64,000 bases of DNA from Nemania diffusa (taxonomy: Eukaryota > Ascomycota > Sordariomycetes > Xylariales > Xylariaceae), in NCBI GenBank assembly GCA_038501195.1, contig JBBPUQ010000010.1:3408001-3472000 (forward strand), written 5' to 3'. Below the pieces are notes generated by a model, which was not told the origin of the DNA, did no database searches, and saw nothing but the letters and a program-made list of their open reading frames with translations. A program made the position numbers and the translations under genes. Numbering within the stretch: position 1 is the stretch's first letter; each line of letters opens with the position of its first letter. Below, in pieces: positions 24,729 to 36,322 of the stretch.

Positions 24729-25853
24729 TTAAATGAACCTCTTTGTTGCCAAAATTAGAGTCACAGGATATGTTACCCTAACCTTCGAATCACTGCCGCC
24801 CATCATCACTTGCAGCTGCCGGAGCATCTCATCTACCTTAGTCACCCCATCGTCAGAACCCTGATAGCCCCGATAGCCCGGAAATACCGAGGCAAGATAC
24901 ACCGCAAGACGATTCGCATTCATTTCTTCCGACCAAAACTCAGGATCAATTATGTCCTTCCTCGTTTCCCCGGGGTGGGTACGGTCGACTGGCTCAAACT
25001 CAAAGCCATAGCCAGCCTTTCCACAAAAGGAGAGGGGATGGTCGTTGTTCCACTTCCGTCGTTCGACGCTCTCCCATAACTCTGTCGGAATTTCAATGTT
25101 GTCAAGCCAGCTGTGGAGCGTTGTCGCAGACCGGAAGTAGGCCGGGAAGCTAGGCGTGCCCTTCAGAGGATGCATGCATTGAAGGGCGCTGTCCGCGATC
25201 CGGCTGTACATCGCGTTGTATGTTTCGGCATTTTCGCCGACAAATATTGGTCGCCCGTAGAAGTAGATAGCCAGAGTGCCGCCCGGGCGCACCATGGTAT
25301 GGAATGCTCGCAGGGCTTTCGATGCATCAAGAAGCGGCATGCACTCGCTGACAACGAGTAGATCCGTCTCGCCCGGACCCGCATGTTTGGGAAATGACGC
25401 TCCCGCTAGATCCTCTGCTGAGCAGCCCACGAATACCATACGCTTGAGGTCATCCGGGGGAATCAGGACGCGCGCCATGTTGAGCGCGTCTTCGTTCATG
25501 TCAGAACCCACCACGTAATCAAAATACGGCAGCAGCCGCTGGGCGATGTTCCCTGGACCTGTTCCAACATCATGGGCGACAGCAGTACGTGAGTCGCCGT
25601 TCTCTTTATGGTAATTAAATATAAGTTGTAGGAAGCTCTCGGGCGGCGAAGGGCGACTTGCAATGTACGCACGCCAAAATGCATGACCCTTGTCGAGAGA
25701 CCCCTCACTGACAATCCCCTTAGTGAAGATGTTCTCCAGATAGTCTGCGCTCGAATTCGCCATATTTAGTAGCTGTGGGAAATCAATGTTTAATTTTCTT
25801 AAGCCAAATGCCTTGAAATGGTTATTTTGGAGAAAAGTAGGGGCTTTGACCAT
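24729..25853 (-). CDS. SAM-dependent class I methyltransferase
   Basis: 374 codons from the ATG at 25853. A second Met at residue 31 (25763; MANSSADYLE) is an equally good start, since the first 30 residues show no conserved feature. SAM-binding motif I is AHDVGTGPG (residues 93-101), followed by the acidic end of strand 2, GSDMNED (116-122). The layout (PPESFLQLIFNYHK before motif I and an ending with VTLILATKR) resembles the fungal Tmt1/Crg1 group of small-molecule methyltransferases (trans-aconitate methyltransferase, cantharidin resistance). The substrate is unknown. The gene has no intron. It is followed by the TupA-like gene on the same strand, with about 0.65 kb between. Confidence 0.85.
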   Translation of the reverse strand: MVKAPTFLQNNHFKAFGLRKLNIDFPQLLNMANSSADYLENIFTKGIVSEGSLDKGHAFWRAYIASRPSPPESFLQLIFNYHKENGDSRTAVAHDVGTGPGNIAQRLLPYFDYVVGSDMNEDALNMARVLIPPDDLKRMVFVGCSAEDLAGASFPKHAGPGETDLLVVSECMPLLDASKALRAFHTMVRPGGTLAIYFYGRPIFVGENAETYNAMYSRIADSALQCMHPLKGTPSFPAYFRSATTLHSWLDNIEIPTELWESVERRKWNNDHPLSFCGKAGYGFEFEPVDRTHPGETRKDIIDPEFWSEEMNANRLAVYLASVFPGYRGYQGSDDGVTKVDEMLRQLQVMMGGSDSKVRVTYPVTLILATKRFI

Positions 25854-26498
25854 GCTGAATTATACCACAGCACTACCTGTACACAACACGGCGCGGACTT
25901 TGGGGGTCCGTGAAATACGGTGTTACTAACAGCATAAAAAAAGCAATATAGAAGCCCATACAGAAAGAAGCCTACAGATACGGTATACCTAGATAGTTAT
26001 GAAGATAAGCATCATCGAATAGATAAGTATGATGTAAGTGGCTGACAGCTTATAGGTGCGCCGCATCCCGGAGTCCGGTCTCGTACAGAGTATTATCGAA
26101 TGACGATCACTATTACGGATTTCTAAGCGTACCTAGACTAGCCACCTTTTATAGCTGGATTGAACCGCCTTCTCTAGTGAATTTGACGATCGTTCCCAAC
26201 TCAGTGGAAAGGGGTTCAGTCTAACTATGAAATGTGGCCAGTCCAGGTGAGCTTCAGATCAAAACTTCTGAACATCAGCGGGCGTAGTCCTACAGCTTCC
26301 TACAGTCAGCTTGAGCTCAGCTTCTAGCGCGCATAGGATATTCCCTGCTTGAGTGAGAACGTATAACTATTCCATTTCTATGTTCTAATTATTTATTTAT
26401 ATACATCATTCATGATGCAGTCAGAACCCGGGGCCCAACAGAGAATCATGCCTCCAAAAATCGGCACAGGTAGATTAGAACCCTGTAGTACAAGCCAT
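25854..26498. other. Intergenic, no feature seen
   Basis: Between the methyltransferase start and the end of the TupA-like gene. No open frame of note and no repeat recognised. Confidence 0.4.
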
Positions 26499-27608
26499 CT
26501 AGTTAAGCTTAGCGTAAGAAGGGGTCTTCAGGGGCGTCCTGAAGAAGCGGCGCTTTAATTCTAAGACCGACGAGGCGCTGGGGGCGGGGCTGTACAACTT
26601 CTGGCCGTATTTCTCAAAGCCCGCAATGACCGACTGCCCTCGGTCACTGATGACCCACTCGGCGAAGGCGACGGCGCGCTCTGGGCTAGGGGCCTTTGCA
26701 CCGACGAGCAGATGGGCCGGGTTCAGCAGCGGATCGTCGGCATCATCGCTACCGGCCTTGTAGATGACAGTTCGGTTGGCCATCTCGGCACTCAAGGATA
26801 GAATCGTCCCTCTGTCTGTGATCGTGTACTCCTGGAGAAGAATGGCTGCTGTCAGAGCTTGGATGGGGAAGTCGATGTATTGGTGATACCAGCTCGAGTA
26901 TGCAGTGGCCCAAGGAACCTGATTCCGGAGAACAGTTAGTACAGTCGAACTCCATGTTGACAGAGCTATATGTCTGAAGCTCTACTCACCTGGCCAATCC
27001 CAGTCCATATATACGCTTCTTTGATATTAGTGGCTGATTTGTCATAGCGACTAAGGAATTTGATAGTCGGGTCTGTCCTGACCCCAGACTCCGCTGCCGC
27101 ATGCAAATCGGAGAAGATAGTCATGATGTCGTCCTTGCCGCTGATATTTGCCGGGTTAGCAGCAGGCCCGACGAAGAGGAAGTGATCTCGGAAGGCATAG
27201 TAGATTGTCTTTGTCGCAATGCCCTGATCGACAGCGATTTGCTCGGCTGCTGGGCTGTAAGTAATGCCCACGTCAATCAAGCCTGTCTTGAGGTACTCGA
27301 TACTGTAAGTAGTGTCGCTCGTGTACCAAGCTACCTGAAAAGGAGGGCTGCCGTTCTCTACGCTGTCTTTGATGAACTCGTTGGCAAGCACTGTTAGAAT
27401 AGAGGTTAAAACAACTCGTTGACGTATTATGACAGTGAGACTGACAGCCGATAAGGCCACTCTGCCCGGCGCCACCATTGCCGATTCGTAAGTCGATGGT
27501 AGCGTTAGTGTCATTGTACCCGCCATCGTAGATGGCGGCTGGCTTCTGTGCCAAACAAGAAACCACTAGAAGAGCAGCGACAGCACCGAAAACGGAACCA
27601 TGCATCAT
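26499..27608 (-). CDS. Secreted TupA-like (tungstate-binding type) periplasmic-binding-fold protein, three exons
   Basis: Exons on the minus strand are 27608-27446, 27390-26990 and 26918-26499. Introns of 55 and 71 nt have donors GTCAGT and GTGAGT; the second has a TACTAACT branch site. Together they give 327 residues. Residues 1-21 (MMHGSVFGAVAALLVVSCLAQ) form a signal peptide. The mature part follows the order of bacterial TupA-type solute-binding proteins: a Gly-rich SGLIGLLANEF start, the hinge region with DVGITYSPAAEQIAVDQG, HFLFVGPAANPANI, a Thr/Asp loop (RYDKSATNIKEAYIW) and YTITDRGTIL. In bacteria these proteins feed tungstate or molybdate to an ABC importer. No importer is present here and fungi lack that system, so the ligand and role are open; an extracellular scavenging or sensing role is an inference. 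The start choice is supported by the signal peptide directly after the ATG. Confidence 0.88.
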
Positions 27609-28373
27609 CTTGAATCACAAGCTCAGGAGGCGTCGATGCAATGAGTAGCTCGTGTCGTAGTTGTAGAAATCTAGGTTGAGGAGTCAAGAGCTAGGTAATC
27701 TAGGCGTTTGAGTACTCTTATATTCATCTCACCCCCTTGTTCTCATGACTTTTTATCATTTCGCTACTCTCTTGGCAGCTCTATGAATGGACTGTATGGC
27801 CTATCAACATCTTGGTAGCCATTTGCAACGGCGAACCCGCGCTTTGCGCGATGTTGCGATATCGATTGATTGGAAGCTAAGTAAGCTATCGAAGACGGTA
27901 TTGAGCTGAATGCCGGGGATGTAACTGTAGATCTTCCCCATTTGGAAGAAAGCAGTATGATAGCTAGCAGTAGTTTCCACTACTCTCCAGCCTCACCCGA
28001 CTTTGTCTTCAAATCAATAGTCCTACAACCAGTGCAAGCTGATAAGGTTAAGATGATGATTATCTCAATGTTGCCTTTCTCACAGTTCCAACACGAGATA
28101 ATATAAGCTGCCAGCGTTGCTTGTATTCTGTTCTACTATAAGCACTACCGTGCTACTTAGGCGTCTGCCTATAATGGTGGTAACTATTGTACAAAGTAGC
28201 CTTTTTCTCATCTTTCCTCAAGTAGATTTTTTTTCTGAACATCAGATATCCCAATCCCACCGGTGTGATTCAACGGCTTATGTAATACATACAACTATTA
28301 CCTAGATACAGCACCCGACAGGCTCATTCCTCAACAGGGTCAAGCGAGGCCTTTTTTATGCATATGTACATGA
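27609..28373. other. Intergenic upstream of the TupA-like gene
   Basis: No supported gene. It should contain the promoter of the minus-strand TupA-like gene; no specific site was recognised. Confidence 0.4.
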
Positions 28374-29194
28374 TCAAGTCCCACCAAGAGACAAGGATTG
28401 CATTGTGAAGGGTTTCTCATTGTGATAGTCAATAACAGTCAAGTTGGCACAGGTCCACTCGTCCGAATTATCCTGGCTGAAACATCCAGGGCCTTTGAAA
28501 GCCGTTAGCGAGGCCGAGTCAGATGCTGCTGTGCTTATATAGGTAAGTGAGAAGCATTTGAAGCTTATCAGATTACCTTTCGAGTCGCTGGGGCTGTAAC
28601 ATTGACCTATGGCGTTCAGCTAGGTCTGCTCAAGCACGTTGGTGCAGCCCGAGTCGGTAAAAATGTCGATATATACTTGTCCGGTCGGAACGGCGGAGTC
28701 AGATGGTGATGTTGTTAAAGAACTTAATGCTACTGAAGAGCTTGATTTTGTTAAAGAAGGTGATGTTGTCGAAGAGGCCGATGCCGAAGAGCCTGTCTTC
28801 GAGGCCGTGAGTGGCGTCTATTTCGTGGCGATTGAACTGCTAGTAGTCGATACTGAGGTCAAAGTCACGGTTGCTTTAATCAACTGAGCTAGAGCTACAA
28901 AGTGCGTTACAAGCCGACGAGCCTAGTTTAGAAATCGTTAACACACAGTTTAGCACGATACCACCAGCGGTACTCACTTAAAGAACTACTAGCGCTACTA
29001 GAGCCTGACGAGCTAGACGATGATGACGAACTGCTAGAGCACGATGATTTTGACGCCCTTGACGAACTACTAGATGGAGGAGAGGTCGGCGAAGTCTCAG
29101 GTTCCAGGCTGACAGGAACATTGATGACAGCAATACGCAATATAGCAATTATACCATGAACGATATCGCACTCAGTAGGTTGTGATTGCCACAT
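28374..29194 (-). pseudogene. Decayed secreted Ser/Thr-rich protein with Cys-containing C-terminal domain
   Basis: On the minus strand a Ser-rich frame (29194 to about 28979: PETSPTSPPSSSSSRAS and a long Ser run) ends at a GTGAGT donor. After about 135 nt it can join at a CTCAG acceptor to a second Ser/Thr-rich frame. That runs through PTGQVYIDIFTDSGCTN, then IGQCYSPSD, SFKCF, GPGCFSQDN and DEWTCANLTV, to a TGA at 28376-28374. The pattern is a secreted protein with a mucin-like linker and a Cys-paired domain. Two in-frame TAG codons interrupt the second part; both could be CAG (Gln) changed by C-to-T. The 5' part, including any signal peptide, is not secure; frames at 29225-29428 may belong to it. 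The family is not identified. Confidence 0.45.
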
Positions 29195-29599
29195 CGTCGC
29201 CAGCGGGAATCCGCAATGCGAAGCCTACAGCCTAGCAACAATGACGACAGAAATAGAATGCCGGTTCAGGGGTGACACCACTTGGTAGGAGAAGGCTGAA
29301 ACAAAGCCAGCTGGGATCTTGGAGGCTACACAGTCGAACAATGACGTTGGGATCCAGGGGTTATCACTACTTTGCTTACAGCTAAATAGTAACGAACTCA
29401 CGTAGATATAAGTGTTGGTCCCCCTCATCTACCTTCAGTCTCGACAGTTATCACGCTACTAACGTGAAACATATGATATTAACCCGCTAGCCGTGGCACG
29501 CTGTTCTTACTTGATGAGTTTGCTTTTGGGCACTATTCTCTTCTCGCTATCCCTGTCTGCCCCCTTGGGATCGTGAGTGCTTACGAATATGCCGCTTTG

Positions 29600-30300
29600 T
29601 TACACCGCTAACTCCACCATAGCGATGAGCAGTCGGTCTTCATCAAGCGAAATAATGCTGTATATAACCTATGGAACAGCATTACAAATATATAAAAGGT
29701 ACAGGGTGATTCTGCACTGGCTTTCAATATAGATCAGACAAAGGACAATGTTTGGGGTATTACTTATTTCTACGGCTGCAAAGCTCTGAAGATTTCTGAT
29801 CCAAACTTCGTAATTGGTACGCATCCTTGTCTTTGACACAGGCTCTGCTTGAAAACGGATTTGTTCGCCCTATTCTTACTAATGAGTTTTATAGTTGCTT
29901 ATGTACAGTAAGAGACTGGCACGGGAACAATCTATATCAACGATCAAGTAGCTCTATAGAATTACCTCACCAATATGCTCCAACCTGCACTCGATCTGTT
30001 AAAGCATTTTAGCAGGCTTAGCTTTAGACTCTAGGAACTGATATTAATGGTTGTTTAGTTAGTATGGCCCCACCTCCAACACCTAGATCGACTTGATATA
30101 CAATGGTAACGACTGTAATTGGACTAGCATGGGTGCCCAAAGCATCAAGAATTTCCTTATTGACGATTCCAACTTTGGTGCCGCCGAGAACAGCATATTC
30201 CCTCGAGCTTACACAGGCAGTAGTGGTACAGGTACGCCAAGTCTAAATTCACCAAAGGGATTGGGTGTCATACAGGTAAGGTTTTTTGCATCCCTGGTCT
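29600..30300 (+). pseudogene. Broken coding remnants of unknown family
   Basis: Short stretches on the plus strand read like protein but are separated by stops and frameshifts. One is at about 29620-29690 (DEQSVFIKRNNAVYNLWNSI), one at about 29705-29820 (GDSALAFNIDQTKDNVWGIT, then YFYGCKALKISDPNFVIGTH), and one at 30100-30275 (NGNDCNWTSMGAQSIKNFLI and on to SPKGLGVIQ). They may be exons of one decayed secreted enzyme; I cannot name the family. Introns could explain some breaks. Confidence 0.3.
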
Positions 30301-33300
30301 ACCGGATATCACACCTACAGTAGCAGAAACTGCAGCTCGAAGGCGTGCACAGTACGGACCCGCGAGACAATAAACCAATTAACACTACCTCGGCTGGACA
30401 CCGCATATGAACTACAGAGTATAGTTATAGTCCGTACAAACGCGGTGTTATTTCACATACGACCATAGGATCTGGAGAACGCGGGGTCCCGTCCGCTCCC
30501 CCATAGCTAAGCCAGTTACCGCCAGATCAGTAGTTGGGTCGGTGACGACCAGCGAATCCCTGGTGTTGTATGTTTTTGCTCTTTTTGCAAGACGAGATCT
30601 ATATTTCTTTAACATTTTTTACTTTACATTTTTAATGCTTACTCTTTGTTTCCGAAGTAATTTTATACCGATTTGAGTCTAGACTAAGCTAGATGAATAG
30701 CCTGCGTCTTCGGCTTAGTAGCGGTCCACTACGCGTCCTTACAGATTATGTACTTTAATAGTGATACTCCACTTAGAAATCAAGTATCCACGACCATATG
30801 ATAAGACGTTAGCAAAATATTCGGGTTTCAAGACTTGGAGGGTGCAGGTGGAACTCGGTTTTGGTGAAATAAATGGTATATGAATGTGCTATCCTGCTTA
30901 TATGCACGAACGAGATGCCCGAGCCGCCCCATCCCACACAGTACATGGAGTGACTACTTGACCCAGCATACTTTTAACAGGATTAAGCTGCGGTTTGAGG
31001 ATGCAGAGCGAAAGTTCAAGGAATACCCGAGTCGTTAATCAAGCCACGGACAGTTACCTACACGGTTGAGGATATCTTCTATTAACAGATTACATTGAAG
31101 AAAGAAAATATAGAACATAGATTGATTACGCCATATGCATTCGCCGTGCTAATTCGGATTTTGGGGGTATTAACTCACGTTGCACGATAGGTATAATAAA
31201 CGGGTGCTACGCAGATGAGAAGAAGGGATTATTTTAAATATGTCGTTCTTATATCACACGCCAAACACGTTTTGCACCCTTGCGTTAATTCAAGAGACTG
31301 GAGTTACTATGTAGGAGCGCGGCGATAGTTCATGAAACATGCAAAGCAGAGTATCGACACATCTGCACTGCGAACCTACACCTTACCCCCAAGTTTTCAG
31401 TTCATCATTGACGCTGACTCCAGCGCCCAATGAGGGTACCGCTGCTGCAGCTCGGCAACCTCCCCCGCCCATCTCGGTAGCCTCCGATGCGGCGCTAGTC
31501 GCGACGCTTGCAGACATCGTGTGCTCTGCTTATGCCGATATGGAGGCCATGTACAAGCCTGGATTTCTCCGCACGTGACTGATCGATATATTCGAGTCAG
31601 GGCAAGTAAGTAAAGGCTACAGGGTAGGTCTAGTCAGGGTAGTTGGCCCTAATGAAGGGGTAGGTCTTGGCAAGGTAAGAAGCCCACTTTACTTAGTAAC
31701 TATCTTGTCACAAATATTGTAATAAAAATTGGAATATTAAGTTCATCTTTTGGTGCAGTGATTATTTCTAACATATCTAGAGAGTGTAGTAAGTAGATCG
31801 AACGTGGTATAGGGGACTCCATTTTCGTATGACAGAACCTCTAGCCTTGGATGTTCCCATACCAGCACTTGAACATTTGTATGCAAACTCTTGATTTAGG
31901 AATTTCTGCAGCTTAGCTTAGCTAGAGATAGTCACAAAAAGGCCACAGTAAATACCAGAGCCAGAGAACACACTATAGATCTATAAGATTATATTCTAGA
32001 TGCTGTAGCATCAGAATGTGAATCTAATAGTAACCCTATACAGCCAAACTGAAATTACGACTATGCTTTTGCATAGATGGAAGAAAGCTTGCAGAAACCA
32101 ACACATCCAGGTATTATCCTCCGATATCAACAAATGTATAACCGAGAGACTCACATACCGGTTTTATTCAGGCACCCAGGACTATCCACCAGTATGACTG
32201 TCTACTTGAAGACGAGGTAAGTGCTAAAACTCAGCCGGGAGGGCCTAAAGAGAATTGTATACAGTGAATACTTACGCCATGCCGCGATTTTAACGAACCA
32301 TCAACAATACAATACTTTGCCTTCAACTACACGCAAAGGCTCTACTATATCTCGTCTTAATGAGCCTATTGCGAGCAGACGCTGGCCCATTGGCTTAGGT
32401 GGCAGCCCGGCGTCGAGTTCGTCAACTTCGGGTGGTACCAGAGGTGCGAGCCGCCGTTCCCGGTCTTCGAAAGTACGCCCAAGTGCGTCGACTTCGAGCA
32501 GATACTCGAGTGGTAGAACGAACACCGCAGCGAGGTTGACGAAGCCAATATTCGATGCGTTGCGTCGCCCGAATGGCGTGCTACGCAGGTCGGCGTCGGT
32601 TATGTACGATGAGATCCTGGATGACACGTGGGACGACATACTGGGGTCGGCTGAAGACGGCTTGGGGGTTAGTGGGACCTGGAATCAAGAACGAGGAGCG
32701 TAGGCGCGCGCTTGGTCCTTGGGGACGGGGTTAGACTTAGATTGTGTGGCTGTATGCGCGAGTGAGGTTGTTTGTGCGGGGTGGCAATACGATAAGTAGT
32801 TGTGAGCCCTGACGTGCCGACTTCGATTTGGATACACAGCAAAAATTGACGGCCCGGATGTAAGAATGCTCTAAGTGCGCAGCTTACAGACGGCTGAACG
32901 GAGGCGATGTCTATGAACTTGGTGTACAGTCTTTTTCTAACTTGCTTGCGCATCTTAAGCGCATCTTTACATACCGACTACTGCCTACGATTGTGCATTA
33001 TGCAGCTATAGATTTCGCCATCAAGATCAACCCCCCGCACAAGTGTCTTCTAACTCATAAATCGCACAGAGTTATGTCGATATCTATAAAGTTGTAGGCT
33101 ATGTATCTTAGAGATATCAAAGGAAGACAAAGGGATATACAGCACATCAAGTAAGTATTACTTGCTGACCGCTATCTAGGCGCTGGTGCTATCTTTAGCC
33201 TAACTATAATATACTTGAATGAGCTAACTAAATTATTTTATCCCCCTTTTTTATTTTATTTTATTGTAGAGATAGTGTTTTAGTTTTAGCGTAATACGAC

Positions 33301-34114
33301 TTATATTCTCACATCGGCAAATAAAAACCTTGGCAAAAATGCAATTGGCAGTCCATCAGGGAGGGTCTATGTCCTTCCTTACCTCGAACCAAGTTGTTGT
33401 TAACCAGGAAGAGTACGCTGTTACCAAAAAGTTATCAAGCATTTCATTCGGAGTATATAGCGCCATATAATCATCGTGTTGCCTTAGGAAGAGCAGTATT
33501 CCATGTAGATGTGTTGTTTATATCATCAGGCTAAGATTAAGTACCTAATAGTATACCAACTATCTAGCCAAGCGGCTGCTTAATAGATTAAGTACGTAAG
33601 GTACCCCAGATATAAATATAAGGTTTCCTATTTGGCCTCCGTTTGACTCTATGGTGGCTATTGTTCCTTCTAGCCCAATGGGCTTCCAAGGCCGCGTTTG
33701 AAACCCAGACCGGCGCTTGTAGCCCGCAAGGCCGCAAGGCAAGGGACTTTGAAATCTCCCATGAATCGTTCATGGTTTTGTACAGATAGGCTGATTGCAT
33801 GACCGTGACACCCTCCTCAAACCATTGGCGTGTTAAGAGGTAGCTACTAGCCGCTGTGGCTGGACCGCCGGAACTATTTGATTAGTGGAGACGCTACTGC
33901 CTAAGTAGGCACTGTCGCATCCTGTTTGGGCTGGTAACAGCGAGTACAAATGATTGGGTCAGCGGACACGCGAGCCTCCCTCGGGGCTGAATCAACCTAC
34001 TTCACTTCACCCTTTACATCAGACGTCGTCTCACCGCTTGCTGCCTCTCGTTACTCCTACGCACAGTGCACTGGCCCAGTCAGAACAATATGAAAGCACT
34101 ACCACGCCATCGCC
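30301..34114. other. Gene-poor stretch, ambiguous frames only
   Basis: No gene that I can support. Candidate frames are 31339-31578 plus (79 codons, Pro/Ala-rich, no family) and a pair of overlapping opposite frames at 32221-32703 plus (Ser/Arg-rich) and 32301-32639 minus (112 codons with ATG). At most one of that pair is real and neither is recognised. A 94-codon minus frame lies at 32669-32953. A repeated short word GGTAGGTC occurs at about 31625-31672. The last 100 bp should be the promoter of the DUF7924-like gene. Confidence 0.35.
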
Positions 34115-35572
34115 ATGAACGCCAAAGCTTCTGGGACATCGACTCGCGGGATCCCGCCAAAGGCACCTAACGCATTGAATGGGAAGACGGCGGGGGCGCC
34201 CTCTCAAGACACGCGACGCACACGACGCACACGACAATCGCAAAGACGCGAAGACTCGACTCCTTCGACTGCAGATCCGGTACAGAACACATCCTTACGG
34301 AAACCGCCTTCTGGACGTGCATCCATCCCTCCAATAACGCGGCTACGGAAGCGACAGTCTGCTGTCGACGGCGAGACCGCGAGCAACGAGCGACAACCCA
34401 AGCGAGTGCGCTTAACGCGGGAAAACCTGGCTCATTTCAATGCCATGGCTGGAACAAAGGCTAAGGACGACAGCGCCTCGCCTACAGAGAAGACCACGAC
34501 TACAAAGACGTCCTCGACGGCGTCCGGCTTTGCAGTGAGGATACGATCTAATGGTGTAGTCGTTGAGAGCACTCAGCCTCCGACGAACCTCGAAGATCTA
34601 CGTGCCATGCTTCTGCGACCTCGCAGCTCGGACTCGGCTACGGAGTCGGACTTTGTGCGCTTTAGCAAAAAGAGCAAGAGAGCCACAAATGAATCTACAT
34701 TAATGACGAGCACCATTTGGATGCTGTTGAAGGAGTATGGGAGCGATGACCTCAGTGAGGACGACCCGTATATTAGCGCCATCTCCCAGCAATTTACATG
34801 CTTTCCAGAAAACGTTGGCTTCAATCTCAACTGCTCCGCACCACAACCCGACTTCGCTGAAGGGCTGATTCCCGATGAGTTCATGCCATTCCCGGTTGAG
34901 GCGGTCAGCGGTGCTCTGCTCTACGCCGACAATGTATTTTCCCTAGTGCTGGCTCATATAGCTGGCGAATGGAAAGGAACTAGGAAGAATACCAGACAGG
35001 CGTATCAACAGTGCGCTTATACTGGCGCAGCTCTTGTGTACGCGAGAACTCAAGCTCTCAACTATCTAGGGGAAAAGGATTCTTCACATGATGCCAAGGT
35101 TATAACATTCGCCATAAATGGCGATAGCGTTGACATTTTTGCACATTATGCCTCCCGCGCCAACAATGGTACACTCAAATACCACCAGTATCTTATCAAA
35201 TCAGGGCACCTTCGGGAATCATATGCTACCTTCAGAGCCTGTCGAGACATGCTTAGAAATGCGCAGGACTTTGCGAAGGAACAATCCGAAAGCTTAAGAG
35301 ACAAGCTAAAGAAGCACGGAAACAATCCTCCGAAATTGGTTACAGTGGAAATCGAGGATGAAGAGCATTGTGAGTCATCGGATGACCAAAGCGAGGAAGA
35401 AGCCACCCCTCCACCTGAGCCAAGGGCTCCTCGGCGTCGGAAACGAAGAGCCTCTTTTACCGCCAGTTCGCCTAAGCGAAGGAGGGGTCGACCATCCAAG
35501 CAAAACGCCTCCCGGCTTAGTGGTCAACGCCAGCAACGAGGCCGGGGTCGCCCACCCCGGCGAGTCGAGTGA
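34115..35572 (+). CDS. DUF7924-like nuclear protein with two AT-hooks
   Basis: 485 residues in one exon from the ATG at 34115. The N-terminal 200 residues are low-complexity, basic and Ser/Thr-rich. Residues of about 205-395 match what I know of the fungal DUF7924 domain: PDFAEGLI, the VEAVSGALLYADNVFS segment, LAHIAGEWKGTRKNTRQA, GAALVYARTQALNYLG, FAHYASRANNGTLKYHQY and LRNAQDFAKEQ. An acidic patch (about 412-430) is followed by a basic tail with two AT-hook cores, RRRGRPSK (about 456-462) and RGRGRPPRR (about 475-483). DNA binding and nuclear location are likely from these. Asp246 after Pro245, and Glu285-x-Lys287 in GEWKG, have the order of a PD-(D/E)xK nuclease site; that is an inference. 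The cellular function of the family is not known to me. Confidence 0.8.
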   Translation: MNAKASGTSTRGIPPKAPNALNGKTAGAPSQDTRRTRRTRQSQRREDSTPSTADPVQNTSLRKPPSGRASIPPITRLRKRQSAVDGETASNERQPKRVRLTRENLAHFNAMAGTKAKDDSASPTEKTTTTKTSSTASGFAVRIRSNGVVVESTQPPTNLEDLRAMLLRPRSSDSATESDFVRFSKKSKRATNESTLMTSTIWMLLKEYGSDDLSEDDPYISAISQQFTCFPENVGFNLNCSAPQPDFAEGLIPDEFMPFPVEAVSGALLYADNVFSLVLAHIAGEWKGTRKNTRQAYQQCAYTGAALVYARTQALNYLGEKDSSHDAKVITFAINGDSVDIFAHYASRANNGTLKYHQYLIKSGHLRESYATFRACRDMLRNAQDFAKEQSESLRDKLKKHGNNPPKLVTVEIEDEEHCESSDDQSEEEATPPPEPRAPRRRKRRASFTASSPKRRRGRPSKQNASRLSGQRQQRGRGRPPRRVE

Positions 35573-36322
35573 GAGATAAGGGGCGCGTGGCGCTACGCAT
35601 AAAGTACAAGTATTCGAGCCTTTGCGGCACATTAGATCTCGTTTATTTGAAATTCAATCGAATGGTTTCCTTCCAATTTTCAAGAAGTCGTGAAAAACTC
35701 TAAATGACAGTGGCCAAGCCCCGAGCGCGTGGTAGGTGCGCGCGATATATTTTACTACGTGTGACCGTTTCTTCCATTATTTCTTTTGGTTACGAGTTAT
35801 ACGAGTTAGCCAAATTCCTCGAGTTGAGGGGGCCAATAGCAGACTGCTAAGGTTATCCCCAGCTTCTTGGGGGCCCTTTGAACCAGTCCATGCCAGAGAG
35901 GTGGTGGTGCTTGCTGTCTTCTACTTCATGATACTCACATGCTGGCATGCGAACGTTCACCCCTCCCCCCCCTCTAATCGTCACGAACTCCGGAGAAGCT
36001 GAGGCTTGGGAACGCACTAGGGCCATGGTTGCAGGCCGCGTTCAAGGATACCTATACCACCGAGACCAAATGCTTCGCCACCCGACAGTTTTCCCTTCGC
36101 ATCAGCATACGGCTCCGAGGGGGAGACATGGGGAGCGATATAGTAACCTGCACTACCTGTGTTGAGGATTCAGCGTTATCCCACAATAGGGAGTAGAATT
36201 CCCACCAACGAGGACGAAGAGTAGCCAGTAGGTCCGCGATTGGTCGTATGCGGTGTGCCATCTGCCTACTCCAGTCCCGTTCCGCGGCCGTCAGATAGGC
36301 CCCTAGCGTCCGTGTGCCTCCT
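35573..36322. other. Intergenic, no gene seen
   Basis: Between the DUF7924-like gene and the convergent phosphatase gene. Frames at 35736-36002 and 35947-36165 show no family feature. Confidence 0.4.

Noticed and set aside
31339..31578. 79-codon Pro/Ala-rich frame
   Set aside because: Has an ATG but no family similarity, no clear splice donor at its end, and lies in a gene-poor decayed stretch.
32221..32703. Ser/Arg-rich plus-strand frame and its opposite minus-strand frame at 32301-32639
   Set aside because: Mutual shadows of a GC-biased stretch; neither has a recognisable domain or splice-linked continuation, so no gene was called.
33560..33800. Overlapping minus-strand frames of 60-70 codons
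   Set aside because: Low-complexity chance frames; a suspected tRNA-type B box in them does not match the consensus.
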